DNA of 64,000 nt from an uncultured Tateyamaria sp. (GTDB lineage: Bacteria > Pseudomonadota > Alphaproteobacteria > Rhodobacterales > Rhodobacteraceae), in NCBI RefSeq assembly GCF_947503705.1, contig NZ_CANNES010000001.1:682001-746000 (forward strand), given 5' to 3'. The notes below the pieces were generated by a model. That model had not been told where the DNA came from. It made no database searches and saw only the letters and a list, made by a program, of their open reading frames with translations. Positions 8,293 to 18,133 of the stretch are shown piece by piece; within the stretch, counting starts at the first letter, position 1; each line of letters starts with the position of its first letter. A program made the translations under genes and the position numbers.

Positions 8293-9630
8293 ATGCAAGA
8301 CTGGCTGGACAAGAGCGCTGCGGAACTGGGTGTGGCCATCGGGGCGGGTGCTGTGGATCCCGTGGCCCTCACGCATGCCTTCCTGGAGCGGAGCAAGGCG
8401 CATCCGCTTTGTGACCGCATTTATGCCCGCCTGACCGAAGATCGCGCCATGGCCGAGGCGCATGCCGCCAAGGCCCGCGCAAATGCGGGCCAACGTCTGT
8501 CGCCTCTGGATGGGGTGCCGATCAGCTGGAAGGACTTGTTTGATACGGCGGGGATCGTCACCGAAGCGGGGTCGAACCTGCTCAAGAACCGCGTGCCGGA
8601 TCGCGACGCGACTGTATTGCGTAATGCATCCGCTGCTGGCCTGATCTGTCTGGGCAAGACCCATATGAGCGAACTGGCGTTTTCCGGTCTTGGGTACAAT
8701 CCTTCAACCGGCACTCCGCCTTGCGTAAATGACTCCGAGGCTGTGCCGGGCGGCTCGTCTTCCGGGGCTGCGGCCTCTGTCGCCTTTGGCTTGGCACCTG
8801 CGGCCATCGGGTCGGATACGGGCGGGTCGGTCCGTATTCCGTCTGCCTGGAACGATCTGGTGGGATTGAAAACAACAGCGGGGCGGTTGTCGTTGGAGGG
8901 CTGCGTGCCCCTGAGCCTCAAGTTTGACACCGTTGGTCCGTTGACCAAGACGGTCGAGGACGCCGGCTTGTTGATGGCCGCGATGGAAGGGCGCAAGCCC
9001 TTTGACATGCGCGGTGTTTCGTTGAAAGGGCGCCGCTTTGCTGCCCTGCAATCCATCGTGTTGGACGATATTCGCGACGCGCCGTTGGCGGCTTATGAAA
9101 GTGCTGTGGCGCGACTGGAGGCGGCGGGCGCGATTGTCGAAAAGGTCGAGATGCCTGAGCTGGTAGGCGAAACCGGGGCGATGGCCATGGCTGGTCCGTT
9201 GTTTCCCGGTGAGGTGTATGGGTTGTGGCGCGATGTGATCGAAGCCAACCCCGAGGCGATGTATCCTGAAATCTTGGAAAGGTTCCGTTTGGGCGCGTCA
9301 TTCTCTGCCCCGGACTATCATGCGGCATGGGCCCGGCTAGAGGCGGCGCGTCAAGCCTGGGACACGCGCATGGCGAGCTATGACGCGGTGCTGGCACCCA
9401 CGGCTCCAATCCTGCCGCCGAACCTGGATCGGTTGAACAGCGATAGCGACTATTACAAAACCGAGAACCTGCTGGCCCTGCGCAACACGCGGGTCGGTAA
9501 CCTGATGGGGCTTTGTGCGCTGACCTTGCCCACAGGCACGCCGAGTTGTGGCATCATGCTGTACGGTGCGCCCAATTGCGAAGAGGCGCTGGTTCGGATC
9601 GGCATCGCGGCAGAGAGGGCCTTGGTGTAA
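8293..9630 (+). CDS. Amidase signature family protein
   Basis: A 445-residue amidase-signature hydrolase. The Ser-cisSer-Lys triad is visible: Lys80 in DGVPISWKD, cis-Ser in VPGGSSSGAA (about residue 155) and nucleophile Ser179 in GSDTGGSVRIP. Family members hydrolyse amides, from Glu-tRNA transamidation to xenobiotic amides. No GatB or GatC gene is nearby and the protein is shorter than many GatA, so a catabolic amidase is more likely than GatA. The start is supported by GGAGGG about 8 bases before ATG 8293. An upstream in-frame extension overlaps the opposite-strand hydroxylase gene and is rejected. A short repeat related to the gene-end element follows. Confidence 0.88.
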   Translation: MQDWLDKSAAELGVAIGAGAVDPVALTHAFLERSKAHPLCDRIYARLTEDRAMAEAHAAKARANAGQRLSPLDGVPISWKDLFDTAGIVTEAGSNLLKNRVPDRDATVLRNASAAGLICLGKTHMSELAFSGLGYNPSTGTPPCVNDSEAVPGGSSSGAAASVAFGLAPAAIGSDTGGSVRIPSAWNDLVGLKTTAGRLSLEGCVPLSLKFDTVGPLTKTVEDAGLLMAAMEGRKPFDMRGVSLKGRRFAALQSIVLDDIRDAPLAAYESAVARLEAAGAIVEKVEMPELVGETGAMAMAGPLFPGEVYGLWRDVIEANPEAMYPEILERFRLGASFSAPDYHAAWARLEAARQAWDTRMASYDAVLAPTAPILPPNLDRLNSDSDYYKTENLLALRNTRVGNLMGLCALTLPTGTPSCGIMLYGAPNCEEALVRIGIAAERALV

Positions 9631-9648
9631 TCCAAAGGGCGCTGACAC

Positions 9649-9666
9649 GAGGATATTTTTTGGAGG
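9649..9666 (+). repeat. Gene-end dispersed repeat, degenerate copy
   Basis: GAGGATATTTTTTGGAGG is, on the opposite strand, CCTCCAAAAAATATCCTC. It matches the CCAAAAATACTTCC core of the element after the thiolase gene, but here it is inverted relative to the amidase that ends at 9630. Confidence 0.3.
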
Positions 9667-9852
9667 CTTCGCTAGGTCGTTTTCTGGAGGGGGCTTTACC
9701 TCCGCCCAGGAAATTTGAGGCCAAGGGGTGTGGATTTGGCGGATATGCCACGGGCTGAGACCTTGTGTGGTTGTTTTGCTGGACGCGATGCGCGCGATTG
9801 GGGTATCCTGATCCAAACGGGGCAATAATGATCCCGAACCTGAGGCAGTTTT

Positions 9853-11034
9853 ATGAAGTTTCCCGAGCGGTTTTCGAACCTTCCGGCTTATGCGTTCCCG
9901 CGTCTGCGCGAGCTGTTGGATCATCACGCCCCTGGCGGTGATGTGGTTCATATGACCATTGGCGAGCCGAAACATGCTTTTCCAGCCTGGGTCACGGATG
10001 TGATTTCCGAACATGCGGCGGGTTTCAACAACTATCCCCCGAACGAGGGCATTCCAGAGCTGCGGGCGGCGTTTTGCGATTGGCTGGCGCGCCGCTATGA
10101 CGTGGTCAAGGACCCGGATGTGCATGTGATGCCGCTCAACGGGACGCGCGAGGGGCTTTACAACGCAGGCATGGCCTTGTGCCCCGAGGTCAAAAATGGG
10201 CAGCGCCCTGTCGTTTTAATGCCGAACCCGTTTTATCAGGTCTATATGCTGGCCGCGATTTCGGCGGGGGCGGAGCCTGTTTTGGTGCCAGCCACCGAGG
10301 CCACCGGGCATTTGCCGGATTACGCGTCAGTGGCACCCGATATTCTGAACCGCACAGTTGCCTGTTACATGTGTTCGCCAGCGAACCCGCAAGGGGCTGT
10401 CGCAGATGCGGGATATTGGCGTGATCTGATTGCGCTGGCCGAACGCTATGATTTCCAGGTCTTTGCCGACGAGTGTTACTCAGAGATTTACCGCGACGTG
10501 CCACCTGTTGGCGTGCTGCAATGCATTGGCGACGCTGACCCTGAGCGGGTTGTGGCCTTTCATTCGCTTTCCAAGCGGTCGAACCTGCCGGGCCTGCGCT
10601 CGGGCTTTATTGTCGGGGGGGCTGCGACTATTCGCGAGGCCAAGCAGTTGCGCACCTATGCGGGCACGCCCTTGCCGACTCCGTTGCAGCATGCCGCGGC
10701 GGCTGTCTGGGCCGACGAAGAGCACGTGATTGATAACCGCGCCCAGTATCACGAGAAATATGACATGGCTGACCGCATTCTGGGCAACGTGCCCGGCTAT
10801 GCCGCCCCAGAGGCCGGGTTTTTCCTGTGGTTGCCGGTTGAGGATGGCGAGGCAGCGGCGCTGAAGCTGTGGCAGGAAACCGGCGTGCGGGTGTTGCCCG
10901 GCGCCTACCTCGCTCGCGAAATTGACGGGTTCAACCCCGGTGACACATACATTCGGGCGGCCCTGGTCGCCCCAAAGGCAGAGACGGAACGCGGCCTGAT
11001 GGCCATTCGCGACGTTCTTTACGCCACAGAATAA
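9853..11034 (+). CDS. Class I/II aminotransferase (DapC-like)
   Basis: A 393-residue fold-type I PLP aminotransferase. The Schiff-base lysine is Lys241 in [16 protein letters not shown], and CSPANPQG and [10 protein letters not shown] supply the usual PLP-contact residues. The overall wording resembles succinyldiaminopimelate aminotransferase (DapC) of alpha- and betaproteobacteria, which transfers an amino group in lysine and peptidoglycan-precursor synthesis; dapB is elsewhere in the window. Other substrates are possible. The gene is 13 bases upstream of ftsK on the same strand. Confidence 0.82.
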   Translation: MKFPERFSNLPAYAFPRLRELLDHHAPGGDVVHMTIGEPKHAFPAWVTDVISEHAAGFNNYPPNEGIPELRAAFCDWLARRYDVVKDPDVHVMPLNGTREGLYNAGMALCPEVKNGQRPVVLMPNPFYQVYMLAAISAGAEPVLVPATEATGHLPDYASVAPDILNRTVACYMCSPANPQGAVADAGYWRDLIALAERYDFQVFADECYSEIYRDVPPVGVLQCIGDADPERVVAFHSLSKRSNLPGLRSGFIVGGAATIREAKQLRTYAGTPLPTPLQHAAAAVWADEEHVIDNRAQYHEKYDMADRILGNVPGYAAPEAGFFLWLPVEDGEAAALKLWQETGVRVLPGAYLAREIDGFNPGDTYIRAALVAPKAETERGLMAIRDVLYATE

Positions 11035-11047
11035 AGACGAGGGACGC

Positions 11048-13900
11048 ATGGCCTATCAGACACGACGGGATCCGCTTTTTGATCATGGGATGCAGGCGGC
11101 GATTGAGAAACGCAGTCGCGAGCTGATTGGGATTGCTCTGCTGATCCTGGGTGCGATGGCGGCGGCCATGATGCTGAGCTATACGCCCGACGATCCGAAC
11201 TGGATGGCCTCTACGGACGCGCCGGTGCAAAACTGGATGGGTCGCACCGGGGCCTCGATTGCCGCGCCGATGTTCATGATCGCAGGCTGGGGCGTCTTTG
11301 GCATTGCTGTCGTTTTGCTGGTTTGGGGCGCGCGATTTACCCTGCATTGGGGCACCGAGCGGGCGCTGGGGCGTTTGATCTTTGCCCCGATTGCGGTGGC
11401 CTTTGGGGCGATTTATGCCGCGACGTTGCAGCCGGGGGCCGAATGGGCCGCCACGCATGGTTTTGGGCTGGGCGGGCTGTTCGGCGATACGGTGATGGGC
11501 GTGATCCTGACGGTTCTGCCCCTGGGATCAAGCTTTGCCGTCAAGATGATGTCGCTCTTGATGGGCATTGGCATTGTGGCCTTTGGGGCCTTTGTGCTGG
11601 GCTTTACACGGCCCGAATTGGCGCGCTTGGTGCGCTTTCTGCTTTTGGGGCTGGTGATGGTTTATGCGGGTGTGATGACCGCATTGGGCCGGGGCGCCAG
11701 TAGCGCAGTTCAAACCGCCCGCGTCATGCAAGAACGTCAGGCCGAACGCCGTGCTGCTCGCCATGCCGAGGCGGTTGAGGCCGAAGCCTATGCCGCAAGC
11801 ATGCCCGCTTACGAGGAATATGAGCCTCAAGAAGAGCCCGCCAAACCCAGCCTCTTGTCGCGCATGCCGACGCTGATCAAGCGGCCCGAACAGATGCCGG
11901 ATGAGATGCCCGACCCCGAGCTGGTCGAAACTTATAGCGATGTGGACGTTGGCGATGGCCCCGGTGAAGAACGGATCAAGGCCAAAATCTCGGACGTGAT
12001 CAAGTCGCGCGTGCGGACCAACCCGGCGGTCCAGATTGAATCCGTTGCCCCGCTGACCAAGGGGCGTGGCCGCGGGCCCGATCCGTTGGTCCTGAACAGC
12101 ATGCCGCAGACAACCCTGCCGCCCGAACCGCCGCTGACAGCAGCTCGGGTGGCGCCTGCGGTAACTGCATTCACGGCACCGGAGCCTTTGGCAGAAGAGC
12201 CGGTAGTTGAACCGGACATGGCCTTCGAACCCGAAGCCATGATGCCGGAGCCCACAGCTGTAGCGCCCCAGATCCCCGTCGCCGAGCCGCGTAAAGTGGT
12301 GCAACAGCCCGTGCGCAAGCCCGTACAGCCGAGCACCCGCGCTAAGGCAGAGGCGCAGCCGACGCTGCGGTTCGAGGATACGCATCCCGGCTTTGAACTG
12401 CCGCCCCTGAACCTGCTGGAAAACCCAGTGGAGATTCAGCGCCATCACCTGAGCGACGAGGCGTTGGAGGAAAACGCACGCATGTTGGAAAACGTGCTGG
12501 ATGACTATGGCGTGAAGGGAGAGATCGTTTCGGTCCGGCCCGGCCCCGTGGTCACGATGTACGAACTTGAGCCTGCGCCGGGCCTCAAGGCCAGCCGTGT
12601 GATCGGCCTCGCTGATGATATTGCCCGGTCGATGGCGGCCCTGTCGGCGCGTGTTTCGACCGTGCCGGGGCGAAGCGTAATTGGCATCGAACTGCCCAAT
12701 GAGAACCGCGAAAAGGTAGTCTTGCGCGAAATCCTGTCGAGCCGCGATTTCGGCGACAGCAATATGCGCCTGCCGCTTGCCTTGGGCAAGGATATCGGCG
12801 GCGACAGTGTCGTGGCGAACTTGGCCAAGATGCCTCACCTGTTGATTGCGGGGACCACGGGTTCCGGCAAGTCGGTGGCGATCAACACGATGATCCTTTC
12901 GCTGCTTTACAAGCTGACGCCAGAGGAATGCCGGTTGATCATGATCGACCCCAAGATGCTGGAGCTGAGCGTTTATGACGGCATTCCGCACCTTTTGTCC
13001 CCGGTCGTAACAGACCCTAAAAAAGCGGTTGTGGCCCTGAAATGGGTCGTGGGCGAGATGGAAGAACGTTATCGCAAGATGTCCAAAATGGGCGTGCGCA
13101 ACATCGAAGGATACAATGGCCGCGTCCGCGAAGCGCTCGCCAAGGATGAAATGTTCAGCCGAACGGTGCAGACCGGGTTCGACGACGACACGGGCGAACC
13201 CATCTTTGAGACAGAAGAGATCACGCCTGTTGCATTGCCCTATATCGTGGTGATCGTGGACGAGATGGCGGACCTGATGATGGTCGCAGGCAAGGAGATC
13301 GAGGCCTGCATTCAGCGGCTGGCCCAGATGGCGCGGGCCTCTGGCATTCACTTGATCATGGCCACGCAGCGCCCTTCGGTCGATGTGATCACCGGCACGA
13401 TCAAGGCGAACTTCCCCACGCGAATCTCGTTCCAGGTGACCAGCAAAATCGACAGCCGTACGATCCTGGGCGAGATGGGGGCCGAACAACTGCTGGGCAT
13501 GGGCGACATGCTCTATATGGCGGGCGGGGCCAAGATCACGCGCTGCCACGGCCCCTTTGTCAGCGACGAAGAGGTCGAGGAAATTGTGAACCACCTCAAG
13601 GCCTTTGGCGCGCCGGATTACGTTTCGGGCGTGGTCGAAGGGCCGCCGGAAGACAAGGAAAACAGCATTGACCAAGTGCTGGGCCTTGGCGGGAACACGG
13701 ACGGTGAAGATGCGCTGTATGACACGGCGGTGGCGATTGTGATCAAGGATCGCAAGTGTTCGACCAGCTACATCCAGCGCAAATTGGCCATCGGTTACAA
13801 CAAGGCTGCGCGCCTCGTCGAACAGATGGAAGACGAAGGCGTCGTGAGTGGGGCAAACCATGTGGGCAAGCGTGAAATCCTCGTGCCGGAGCAGGGTTAA
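11048..13900 (+). CDS. ftsK: DNA translocase FtsK
   Basis: A 950-residue septal DNA translocase that pumps chromosome ends apart and activates XerCD recombination at dif. The N-terminus carries four to five membrane segments between about residues 27 and 215. A Pro/Glu-rich, low-complexity linker follows (about 220-460), shorter than in E. coli. The motor has the Walker [10 protein letters not shown] at about 600 and Walker [11 protein letters not shown] at about 736. The C-terminal gamma winged helix, which reads KOPS sites, covers about 890-945 ([24 protein letters not shown]). The start follows GAGGGAC. lolA follows 87 bases later, a linkage common in alphaproteobacteria. Confidence 0.96.
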   Translation: MAYQTRRDPLFDHGMQAAIEKRSRELIGIALLILGAMAAAMMLSYTPDDPNWMASTDAPVQNWMGRTGASIAAPMFMIAGWGVFGIAVVLLVWGARFTLHWGTERALGRLIFAPIAVAFGAIYAATLQPGAEWAATHGFGLGGLFGDTVMGVILTVLPLGSSFAVKMMSLLMGIGIVAFGAFVLGFTRPELARLVRFLLLGLVMVYAGVMTALGRGASSAVQTARVMQERQAERRAARHAEAVEAEAYAASMPAYEEYEPQEEPAKPSLLSRMPTLIKRPEQMPDEMPDPELVETYSDVDVGDGPGEERIKAKISDVIKSRVRTNPAVQIESVAPLTKGRGRGPDPLVLNSMPQTTLPPEPPLTAARVAPAVTAFTAPEPLAEEPVVEPDMAFEPEAMMPEPTAVAPQIPVAEPRKVVQQPVRKPVQPSTRAKAEAQPTLRFEDTHPGFELPPLNLLENPVEIQRHHLSDEALEENARMLENVLDDYGVKGEIVSVRPGPVVTMYELEPAPGLKASRVIGLADDIARSMAALSARVSTVPGRSVIGIELPNENREKVVLREILSSRDFGDSNMRLPLALGKDIGGDSVVANLAKMPHLLIAGTTGSGKSVAINTMILSLLYKLTPEECRLIMIDPKMLELSVYDGIPHLLSPVVTDPKKAVVALKWVVGEMEERYRKMSKMGVRNIEGYNGRVREALAKDEMFSRTVQTGFDDDTGEPIFETEEITPVALPYIVVIVDEMADLMMVAGKEIEACIQRLAQMARASGIHLIMATQRPSVDVITGTIKANFPTRISFQVTSKIDSRTILGEMGAEQLLGMGDMLYMAGGAKITRCHGPFVSDEEVEEIVNHLKAFGAPDYVSGVVEGPPEDKENSIDQVLGLGGNTDGEDALYDTAVAIVIKDRKCSTSYIQRKLAIGYNKAARLVEQMEDEGVVSGANHVGKREILVPEQG

Positions 13901-13987
13901 GCACCAAACCGCCAATTGATATCGCATATCAGCGCCCTTGGCCCTATATCTGTGGCCAAGGATAAAAGCCGGAAAAAGGTGAGTGGT

Positions 13988-14578
13988 ATGCGTATGTTGA
14001 AACAGGTGGCGGCAGTGGCCGTGGCAATGATGGCGGCACCGGGGGCTTGGGCGGATCAATTGCCGCTGGCCACAATCTCAGATTATTTGAACGACCTTAA
14101 AACCGCGCAAAGCCGCTTTACCCAAATCAATGACGATGGGACGATTGACACCGGCACCGTATATATCAAACGGCCGGGCCGAATGCGGTTTGAATATGAT
14201 CCACCCAATGAGGCGCTTGTGCTGGCCAGTGCCAATGCCGTCTACATCGTGGACAACAAATCAAATCAAGCGCCAGAGACTTACCCACTGCGGCGCACAC
14301 CTTTGTCCATCATTCTGGCGCGGAATGTGAATCTCGGCCAGGCGGATATGGTGGTGGGCCATGACTTTGATGGGACGGCCACGGTTGTGACAGCGCAAGA
14401 TCCTGAGAACCCGGAATACGGCAATATACAGATGAAGTTTACAGACACGCCCGTCCAACTGCGCCAATGGATCGTCAACGACAGTGGCGGTGGCCGCACC
14501 ACCGTTATCCTTGGTGAAATGACCACAGGCGGTCAGTTACCTAACCGCCTGTTCAATCCGCCACGCCGCGACAATTAA
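13988..14578 (+). CDS. lolA: Outer-membrane lipoprotein carrier protein LolA
   Basis: A 196-residue periplasmic chaperone that takes lipoproteins released by LolCDE across the periplasm. The ATG at 13988 gives a good signal peptide (MRMLKQVAAVAVAMMAAPGAWA); an upstream in-frame start at 13916 would place 24 extra residues before it. The mature part shows the LolA pattern: ISDYLNDLKTAQSRFTQ, GTVYIKRPGRMRFEYDPP and a half-barrel of beta strands to the end. It sits downstream of ftsK. Its stop codon overlaps by four bases with that of the convergent transglycosylase gene. Confidence 0.92.
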   Translation: MRMLKQVAAVAVAMMAAPGAWADQLPLATISDYLNDLKTAQSRFTQINDDGTIDTGTVYIKRPGRMRFEYDPPNEALVLASANAVYIVDNKSNQAPETYPLRRTPLSIILARNVNLGQADMVVGHDFDGTATVVTAQDPENPEYGNIQMKFTDTPVQLRQWIVNDSGGGRTTVILGEMTTGGQLPNRLFNPPRRDN

Positions 14579-15165
14579 AGCCCGCGCACCCGACACCGCT
14601 GAAGCTGTGCGGCATACATGTTTGAACGGGCATCTACTTCGCCCGCCACGCGGACAAGCCAGGCCTTGTTGCGATAGCTGTCTCGGGCAAAACCCGAGCG
14701 GCCCTCGTGATAGGCGAGGTACTGATTGCGCGTGTCACTGACCGGAATGCCAAGGCGTTCCTGAGTTTCGGCCATGTACCATCCCATGAAATCCGTCGCG
14801 TCCCGAATGCGGTCGCGACGGGCCGTGCGGCTGCCGGTGTCCTGAACGTATTCCTTCCAAGTGCCATCGAGGGCTTGGGAATAGCCATAAGCGCTGGATT
14901 GGCGACCAATCGGGATCACACCAGCGGCATATCGAAACGGCGTGCGCGCGTTCGATATGAATTTGCTTTCCTGATAGATCGTGGCCATCTGGACGTGCAC
15001 GGGCACGCCCCAACGGCGCTCTGCCGCCTTGAAGGCCCGTACATATTCGGGGCGCTCTTTGACGATGGAACAGGCGTTATCCAGCTGTCTGGGGGCCGTG
15101 CCCGACCCGCCGCCACAGCTGGCTGCCAATAGTACCAATGCCAATGCGCGAAAGAGTCTGCTCAT
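14575..15165 (-). CDS. SLT-domain lytic transglycosylase lipoprotein
   Basis: A 196-residue predicted lipoprotein. The signal peptide ends in a lipobox LAAS with Cys17 as the lipidated residue. The mature protein has a lysozyme-like SLT fold: VQMATIYQESKF carries the catalytic Glu, then SAYGYSQALDGTW and AYHEGRSGF. Such enzymes cut peptidoglycan glycan strands to 1,6-anhydro ends. The ATG at 15165 is preferred over the GTG at 15174 because GAGG precedes it. The stop codon shares bases with the lolA stop, so no dedicated terminator lies between the two convergent genes. Confidence 0.87.
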   Translation of the reverse strand: MSRLFRALALVLLAASCGGGSGTAPRQLDNACSIVKERPEYVRAFKAAERRWGVPVHVQMATIYQESKFISNARTPFRYAAGVIPIGRQSSAYGYSQALDGTWKEYVQDTGSRTARRDRIRDATDFMGWYMAETQERLGIPVSDTRNQYLAYHEGRSGFARDSYRNKAWLVRVAGEVDARSNMYAAQLQRCRVRGL

Positions 15166-15234
15166 CTGCCTCACTCGCTTTTTATATTTTTTTGTAGTTT
15201 AACTGATTTTCCCGCTTTGGGAAATCACGTTTTG

Positions 15235-16116
15235 TTAGAGAACCGCCGCCAAGATAAGCGGAAGCGCGCCCACAGAGATCAGGGTCGAGGCGACGACAAG
15301 CCCGGCAACTGCCTGGGCATCCGCCCCGTATTTTTCGGCAATCAGATACGAAGTAACGGCAACCGGCGTTGCCACCTGCAAGACGAGAACACCAAAGGCC
15401 GTTGGATCAAGTGCGAAATAACGCCCGACACCCCCGGCAATGGCCACGCACATCCCCAGTTTGACCAGGGACAAGGCAACCGCCTGAACCAGGCCGCGAC
15501 CTGACAATCGGGCCACGGCCACGCCAAGGGTGATCAACATCACCGGGATCGCGATTTGGCCGACCAATTCCAGGGTGTTGGTCAGGAATTTCGGTGTTTC
15601 CCACCCTTGCCACAGGAAAACAGCGCCCAGGACTGTTGCCCAGACCAGCGGTTCGCGCAGGACTTTGCCCAGCGATCCGGCCCCGGCCACCAGCCAGATC
15701 CCAAATGTGTAGGACCAGAGCGCCATGATCGCAAAGACGATAATCGCATAGCTGAGGCCCACATCGCCAAAGGCGAAAAGGGCTAGGGGCAGGCCGAGGT
15801 TGCCGGTATTGCCAAAGATCAGCGGCGCGCCATAGGTCCGCATCTCAAGCTTGAGCACTCGGACCACAATCAGAAAAACGACTGTCACGATGGCATAAGA
15901 GACGATGGACGCGAAGGAGAGAGATGCAAGTGCGGCCGGGTCAATCTGTGTCTGCATCAGCGACACAAAGATCAGGCAAGGCAGCGACAGAGTCATCGCC
16001 AACTGGGTCACGAACTGAATGCGATATTCGAGGCCAAACTTGACCCAGGCAAAGCCAATTCCGGCCAGCAAAAACACCGGTGCGACAATTTCAAGGACTG
16101 TTACGGTCAGGTTCAC
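15235..16116 (-). CDS. AEC-family transporter (auxin efflux carrier fold)
   Basis: A 293-residue integral membrane protein with about ten hydrophobic segments in two pseudo-repeats. The first half contains the characteristic GAPLIFGNTGNLGLPLALFAF, and the second half the matching broken helix. The AEC family includes malonate, malate and other carboxylate carriers (MdcF, MleP); the substrate here is unknown and no catabolic genes adjoin it. It is divergent from hspQ with 84 bases between starts. Confidence 0.88.
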   Translation of the reverse strand: MNLTVTVLEIVAPVFLLAGIGFAWVKFGLEYRIQFVTQLAMTLSLPCLIFVSLMQTQIDPAALASLSFASIVSYAIVTVVFLIVVRVLKLEMRTYGAPLIFGNTGNLGLPLALFAFGDVGLSYAIIVFAIMALWSYTFGIWLVAGAGSLGKVLREPLVWATVLGAVFLWQGWETPKFLTNTLELVGQIAIPVMLITLGVAVARLSGRGLVQAVALSLVKLGMCVAIAGGVGRYFALDPTAFGVLVLQVATPVAVTSYLIAEKYGADAQAVAGLVVASTLISVGALPLILAAVL

Positions 16117-16200
16117 AGACTGTTTCCAGCAAAAATGCGCTCAATTATTGGACAACTGTCCCTTGCACCGTGTAGTCACGGACGTTAGGGGGCGCAAGTT

Positions 16201-16527
16201 ATGCTGAGAACACGCGCAAAATATCATCTGGGCCAAGTCGTCCGCCACAAGAAACACCCCTTTCGGGGCGTGGTTTTTGACGTGGATCCCGAGTTTTCCA
16301 ACACCGATGAATGGTACGAGGCGATCCCTGAGGACAGCCGCCCGAAAAAGGCGCAGCCATACTATCATCTTCTCGCTGAAAACGACCAAAGCTATTACGT
16401 GGCTTATGTGTCGGAACAGAACCTGGTCGCGGACTATTCTGGCGAGCCTGTGGATCATCCCGATATCCCGGACCTGTTTGGGCCGTTCGAGGATGGGTCA
16501 TACCCGCTGCACTTTCAATTGAACTGA
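16201..16527 (+). CDS. hspQ: Heat-shock protein HspQ
   Basis: A 108-residue member of the HspQ/YccV (hemimethylated-DNA-binding-like) family. It shows the typical start KYHLGQVVRHKKHPFRGVVFDVDPEF, then WYEAIPEDSRP, PYYHLLAENDQSYYVAYVSEQNL and PDLFGPFEDG. In enterobacteria HspQ is a Lon specificity-enhancing factor and affects mutant DnaA stability. The ATG at 16201 follows a GGGGG ribosome site. I looked for an RpoH promoter and found only a poor match. The gene ends at a palindromic repeat shared with the convergent ggt-like gene. Confidence 0.92.
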   Translation: MLRTRAKYHLGQVVRHKKHPFRGVVFDVDPEFSNTDEWYEAIPEDSRPKKAQPYYHLLAENDQSYYVAYVSEQNLVADYSGEPVDHPDIPDLFGPFEDGSYPLHFQLN

Positions 16528-16530
16528 CGG

Positions 16531-16559
16531 TGGCGGGGGACACCCCCGCCTTACAGGCC
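16531..16559. repeat. Short palindromic dispersed repeat, copy 2
   Basis: GGCGGGGGACACCCCCGCC forms a perfect 8-bp stem around ACA and is followed by TTACAGG. It fills the 31 bases between the convergent hspQ and gamma-glutamyltransferase stop codons, so it may work as a two-way 3' hairpin. Copy 1 is at 771-800; a degenerate relative (GGGGCAGTCCCCCTTAC) is at 38370-38386. Confidence 0.6.
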
Positions 16560-18133
16560 TAATACCCCAGCGCGCACCCATCCTTGCGCGGATCACTTGC
16601 CCCTTCCAGCACACCATCATCGCGCATCAGAATCGCCTGCGCCCCGCCGATGGCCGTGTCGGGTGTGATCACCCTGTGACCCATATCGCTCAACTCCGCG
16701 CGGACTGTGTCGGAATAGCTCCGCTCGACTTTCATATCACCCGCATCCGAGAAACAGCGCGGCGCGTCGATGGCGGCCTGCGGATCCATCCCGAAGTCGG
16801 TGACGTTGGTGACAAAGCGGGCGTGTCCGTTTGACTGATATTGCCCGCCCATGACCCCAAATGGCATGAACGGTTTACCGTCCTTGGCCAGCATGCCCGG
16901 AATGATCGTGTGCATGGGGCGCTTTCCACCTTGGAGTTCGTTCGGATGCCCGTTTTCCAAGGTGAAACCCGCGCCGCGATTGTGCAGCAGGATGCCAAAC
17001 TTGTCCGAGGCGATGCCTGACCCGAACCCGTGGAAAATCGAATAGATCAACGACACGGCCATGCCGTCGCGGTCGACCACGGTGATATAGATTGTGTCCT
17101 TGTGCACCTGCTCGCTAAGCGCCGCTGGCCCGTCCATCGCCTTTTTCGGATCGATCAGGCCTGCCAGTTTGGTGGCGGTGCCCATATCCAACAGATGCTC
17201 GACACGGGTGGTGTAATCTGCGTCCCCAATGAAACGGTTGCGCGCGTCATAGGCCAGTTTCGCGGCTTCGGCCTCGATATGGGCGCGTTCACTGCCCCAG
17301 GGGTCCATGGCCGCAATGTCGAAATGGCTAAGGATGTTGAGCATCAGATTGGCGGCTGCACCTTGGCCGTTTGGCGGGTGCTCCACCAGATCGATCCCTT
17401 TGTACGGGCCGCTGATTGGCGTGGTTTCCGTCGCACGGGTGTTTGTGAAATCCTCAGACGTGTGGGTACCACCCATCGCCGTCAGAACCGCCAGCATGTC
17501 GTCGGCCACCTCGCCAGTATAGAACGCGTCGCGCCCCTGTTTGGCGATCCGGCGCAATACCTCTGCCTGTCCCGGGGCCGCAAAAACCTGACCGGGCTGC
17601 GGGATTTTCCCGCCCACCATAAATAGATCGCGCGCCGTTCCCTGCAGCGTGCCCGCGTCCTGCGCCCAATCTGCGGCGACGCGCGGTGCAACGGGCACGC
17701 CGGTTTCAGCATAGTGGATCGCAGGCGCTAGAACGCGATCCAGACCGAGCTTGCCGACCTTTTCCGACAAGGTGCAAAAAGCGTCGATGGCGCCGGGCAT
17801 CGTGACGGCATGGGCGCTGTGCACCGGCACGACCGAATGGCCTGCATCGCGCAACTCGGCTGCGTTCAAGGCGGCCGGTGCGCGGCCAGACCCGTTCATT
17901 GCATTAACCTTGCCGCTGGCGTCCGACCACAGGACAAAACAATCACCGCCCAGCCCCGTCATCTGAGGCTCGCAAATGCCCAGCAATACGGCGCCTGCGA
18001 TGGCGGCATCCATTGCGTTTCCACCGGATTTCAGAATTTCGACCGCCGTTTGCGCGGCCAAAGGATGCGATGTGGCGCACATGCCAGAGGTCGCCAAGAC
18101 GGGCGAGCGCCCCGGGAAATGGAAGTCGCGCAT
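16559..18133 (-). CDS. Gamma-glutamyltransferase family protein
   Basis: A 524-residue Ntn-hydrolase that should cleave itself to expose Thr347 (DTIYITVVDRDG, aligning with the Thr of TTHYSVVD in E. coli GGT). Further family features are GMAVSLIYSIFHGFGSG in the small subunit and MTGLGGDCFVLW in the large subunit. Classical GGTs are periplasmic and act on glutathione; here the N-terminus (MRDFHFPGRSPVLATSGMCA) has no signal peptide, so it is probably cytoplasmic and the substrate is uncertain (a GGT-like hydrolase or acylase). The gene stops inside the palindromic repeat shared with hspQ. Confidence 0.87.
   Translation of the reverse strand: MRDFHFPGRSPVLATSGMCATSHPLAAQTAVEILKSGGNAMDAAIAGAVLLGICEPQMTGLGGDCFVLWSDASGKVNAMNGSGRAPAALNAAELRDAGHSVVPVHSAHAVTMPGAIDAFCTLSEKVGKLGLDRVLAPAIHYAETGVPVAPRVAADWAQDAGTLQGTARDLFMVGGKIPQPGQVFAAPGQAEVLRRIAKQGRDAFYTGEVADDMLAVLTAMGGTHTSEDFTNTRATETTPISGPYKGIDLVEHPPNGQGAAANLMLNILSHFDIAAMDPWGSERAHIEAEAAKLAYDARNRFIGDADYTTRVEHLLDMGTATKLAGLIDPKKAMDGPAALSEQVHKDTIYITVVDRDGMAVSLIYSIFHGFGSGIASDKFGILLHNRGAGFTLENGHPNELQGGKRPMHTIIPGMLAKDGKPFMPFGVMGGQYQSNGHARFVTNVTDFGMDPQAAIDAPRCFSDAGDMKVERSYSDTVRAELSDMGHRVITPDTAIGGAQAILMRDDGVLEGASDPRKDGCALGY

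Noticed and set aside
11528-14059. Very long minus-strand open frame (843 codons) opposite ftsK
   Set aside because: It is the shadow of ftsK and lolA in GC-rich DNA: His/Arg-rich composition, no family motifs, and the plus-strand genes are unmistakable.
16162-16188. RpoH-type promoter before hspQ (CTTG then CGTTAG)
   Set aside because: The -10 match is poor and the implied start would remove the GGGGG ribosome site.
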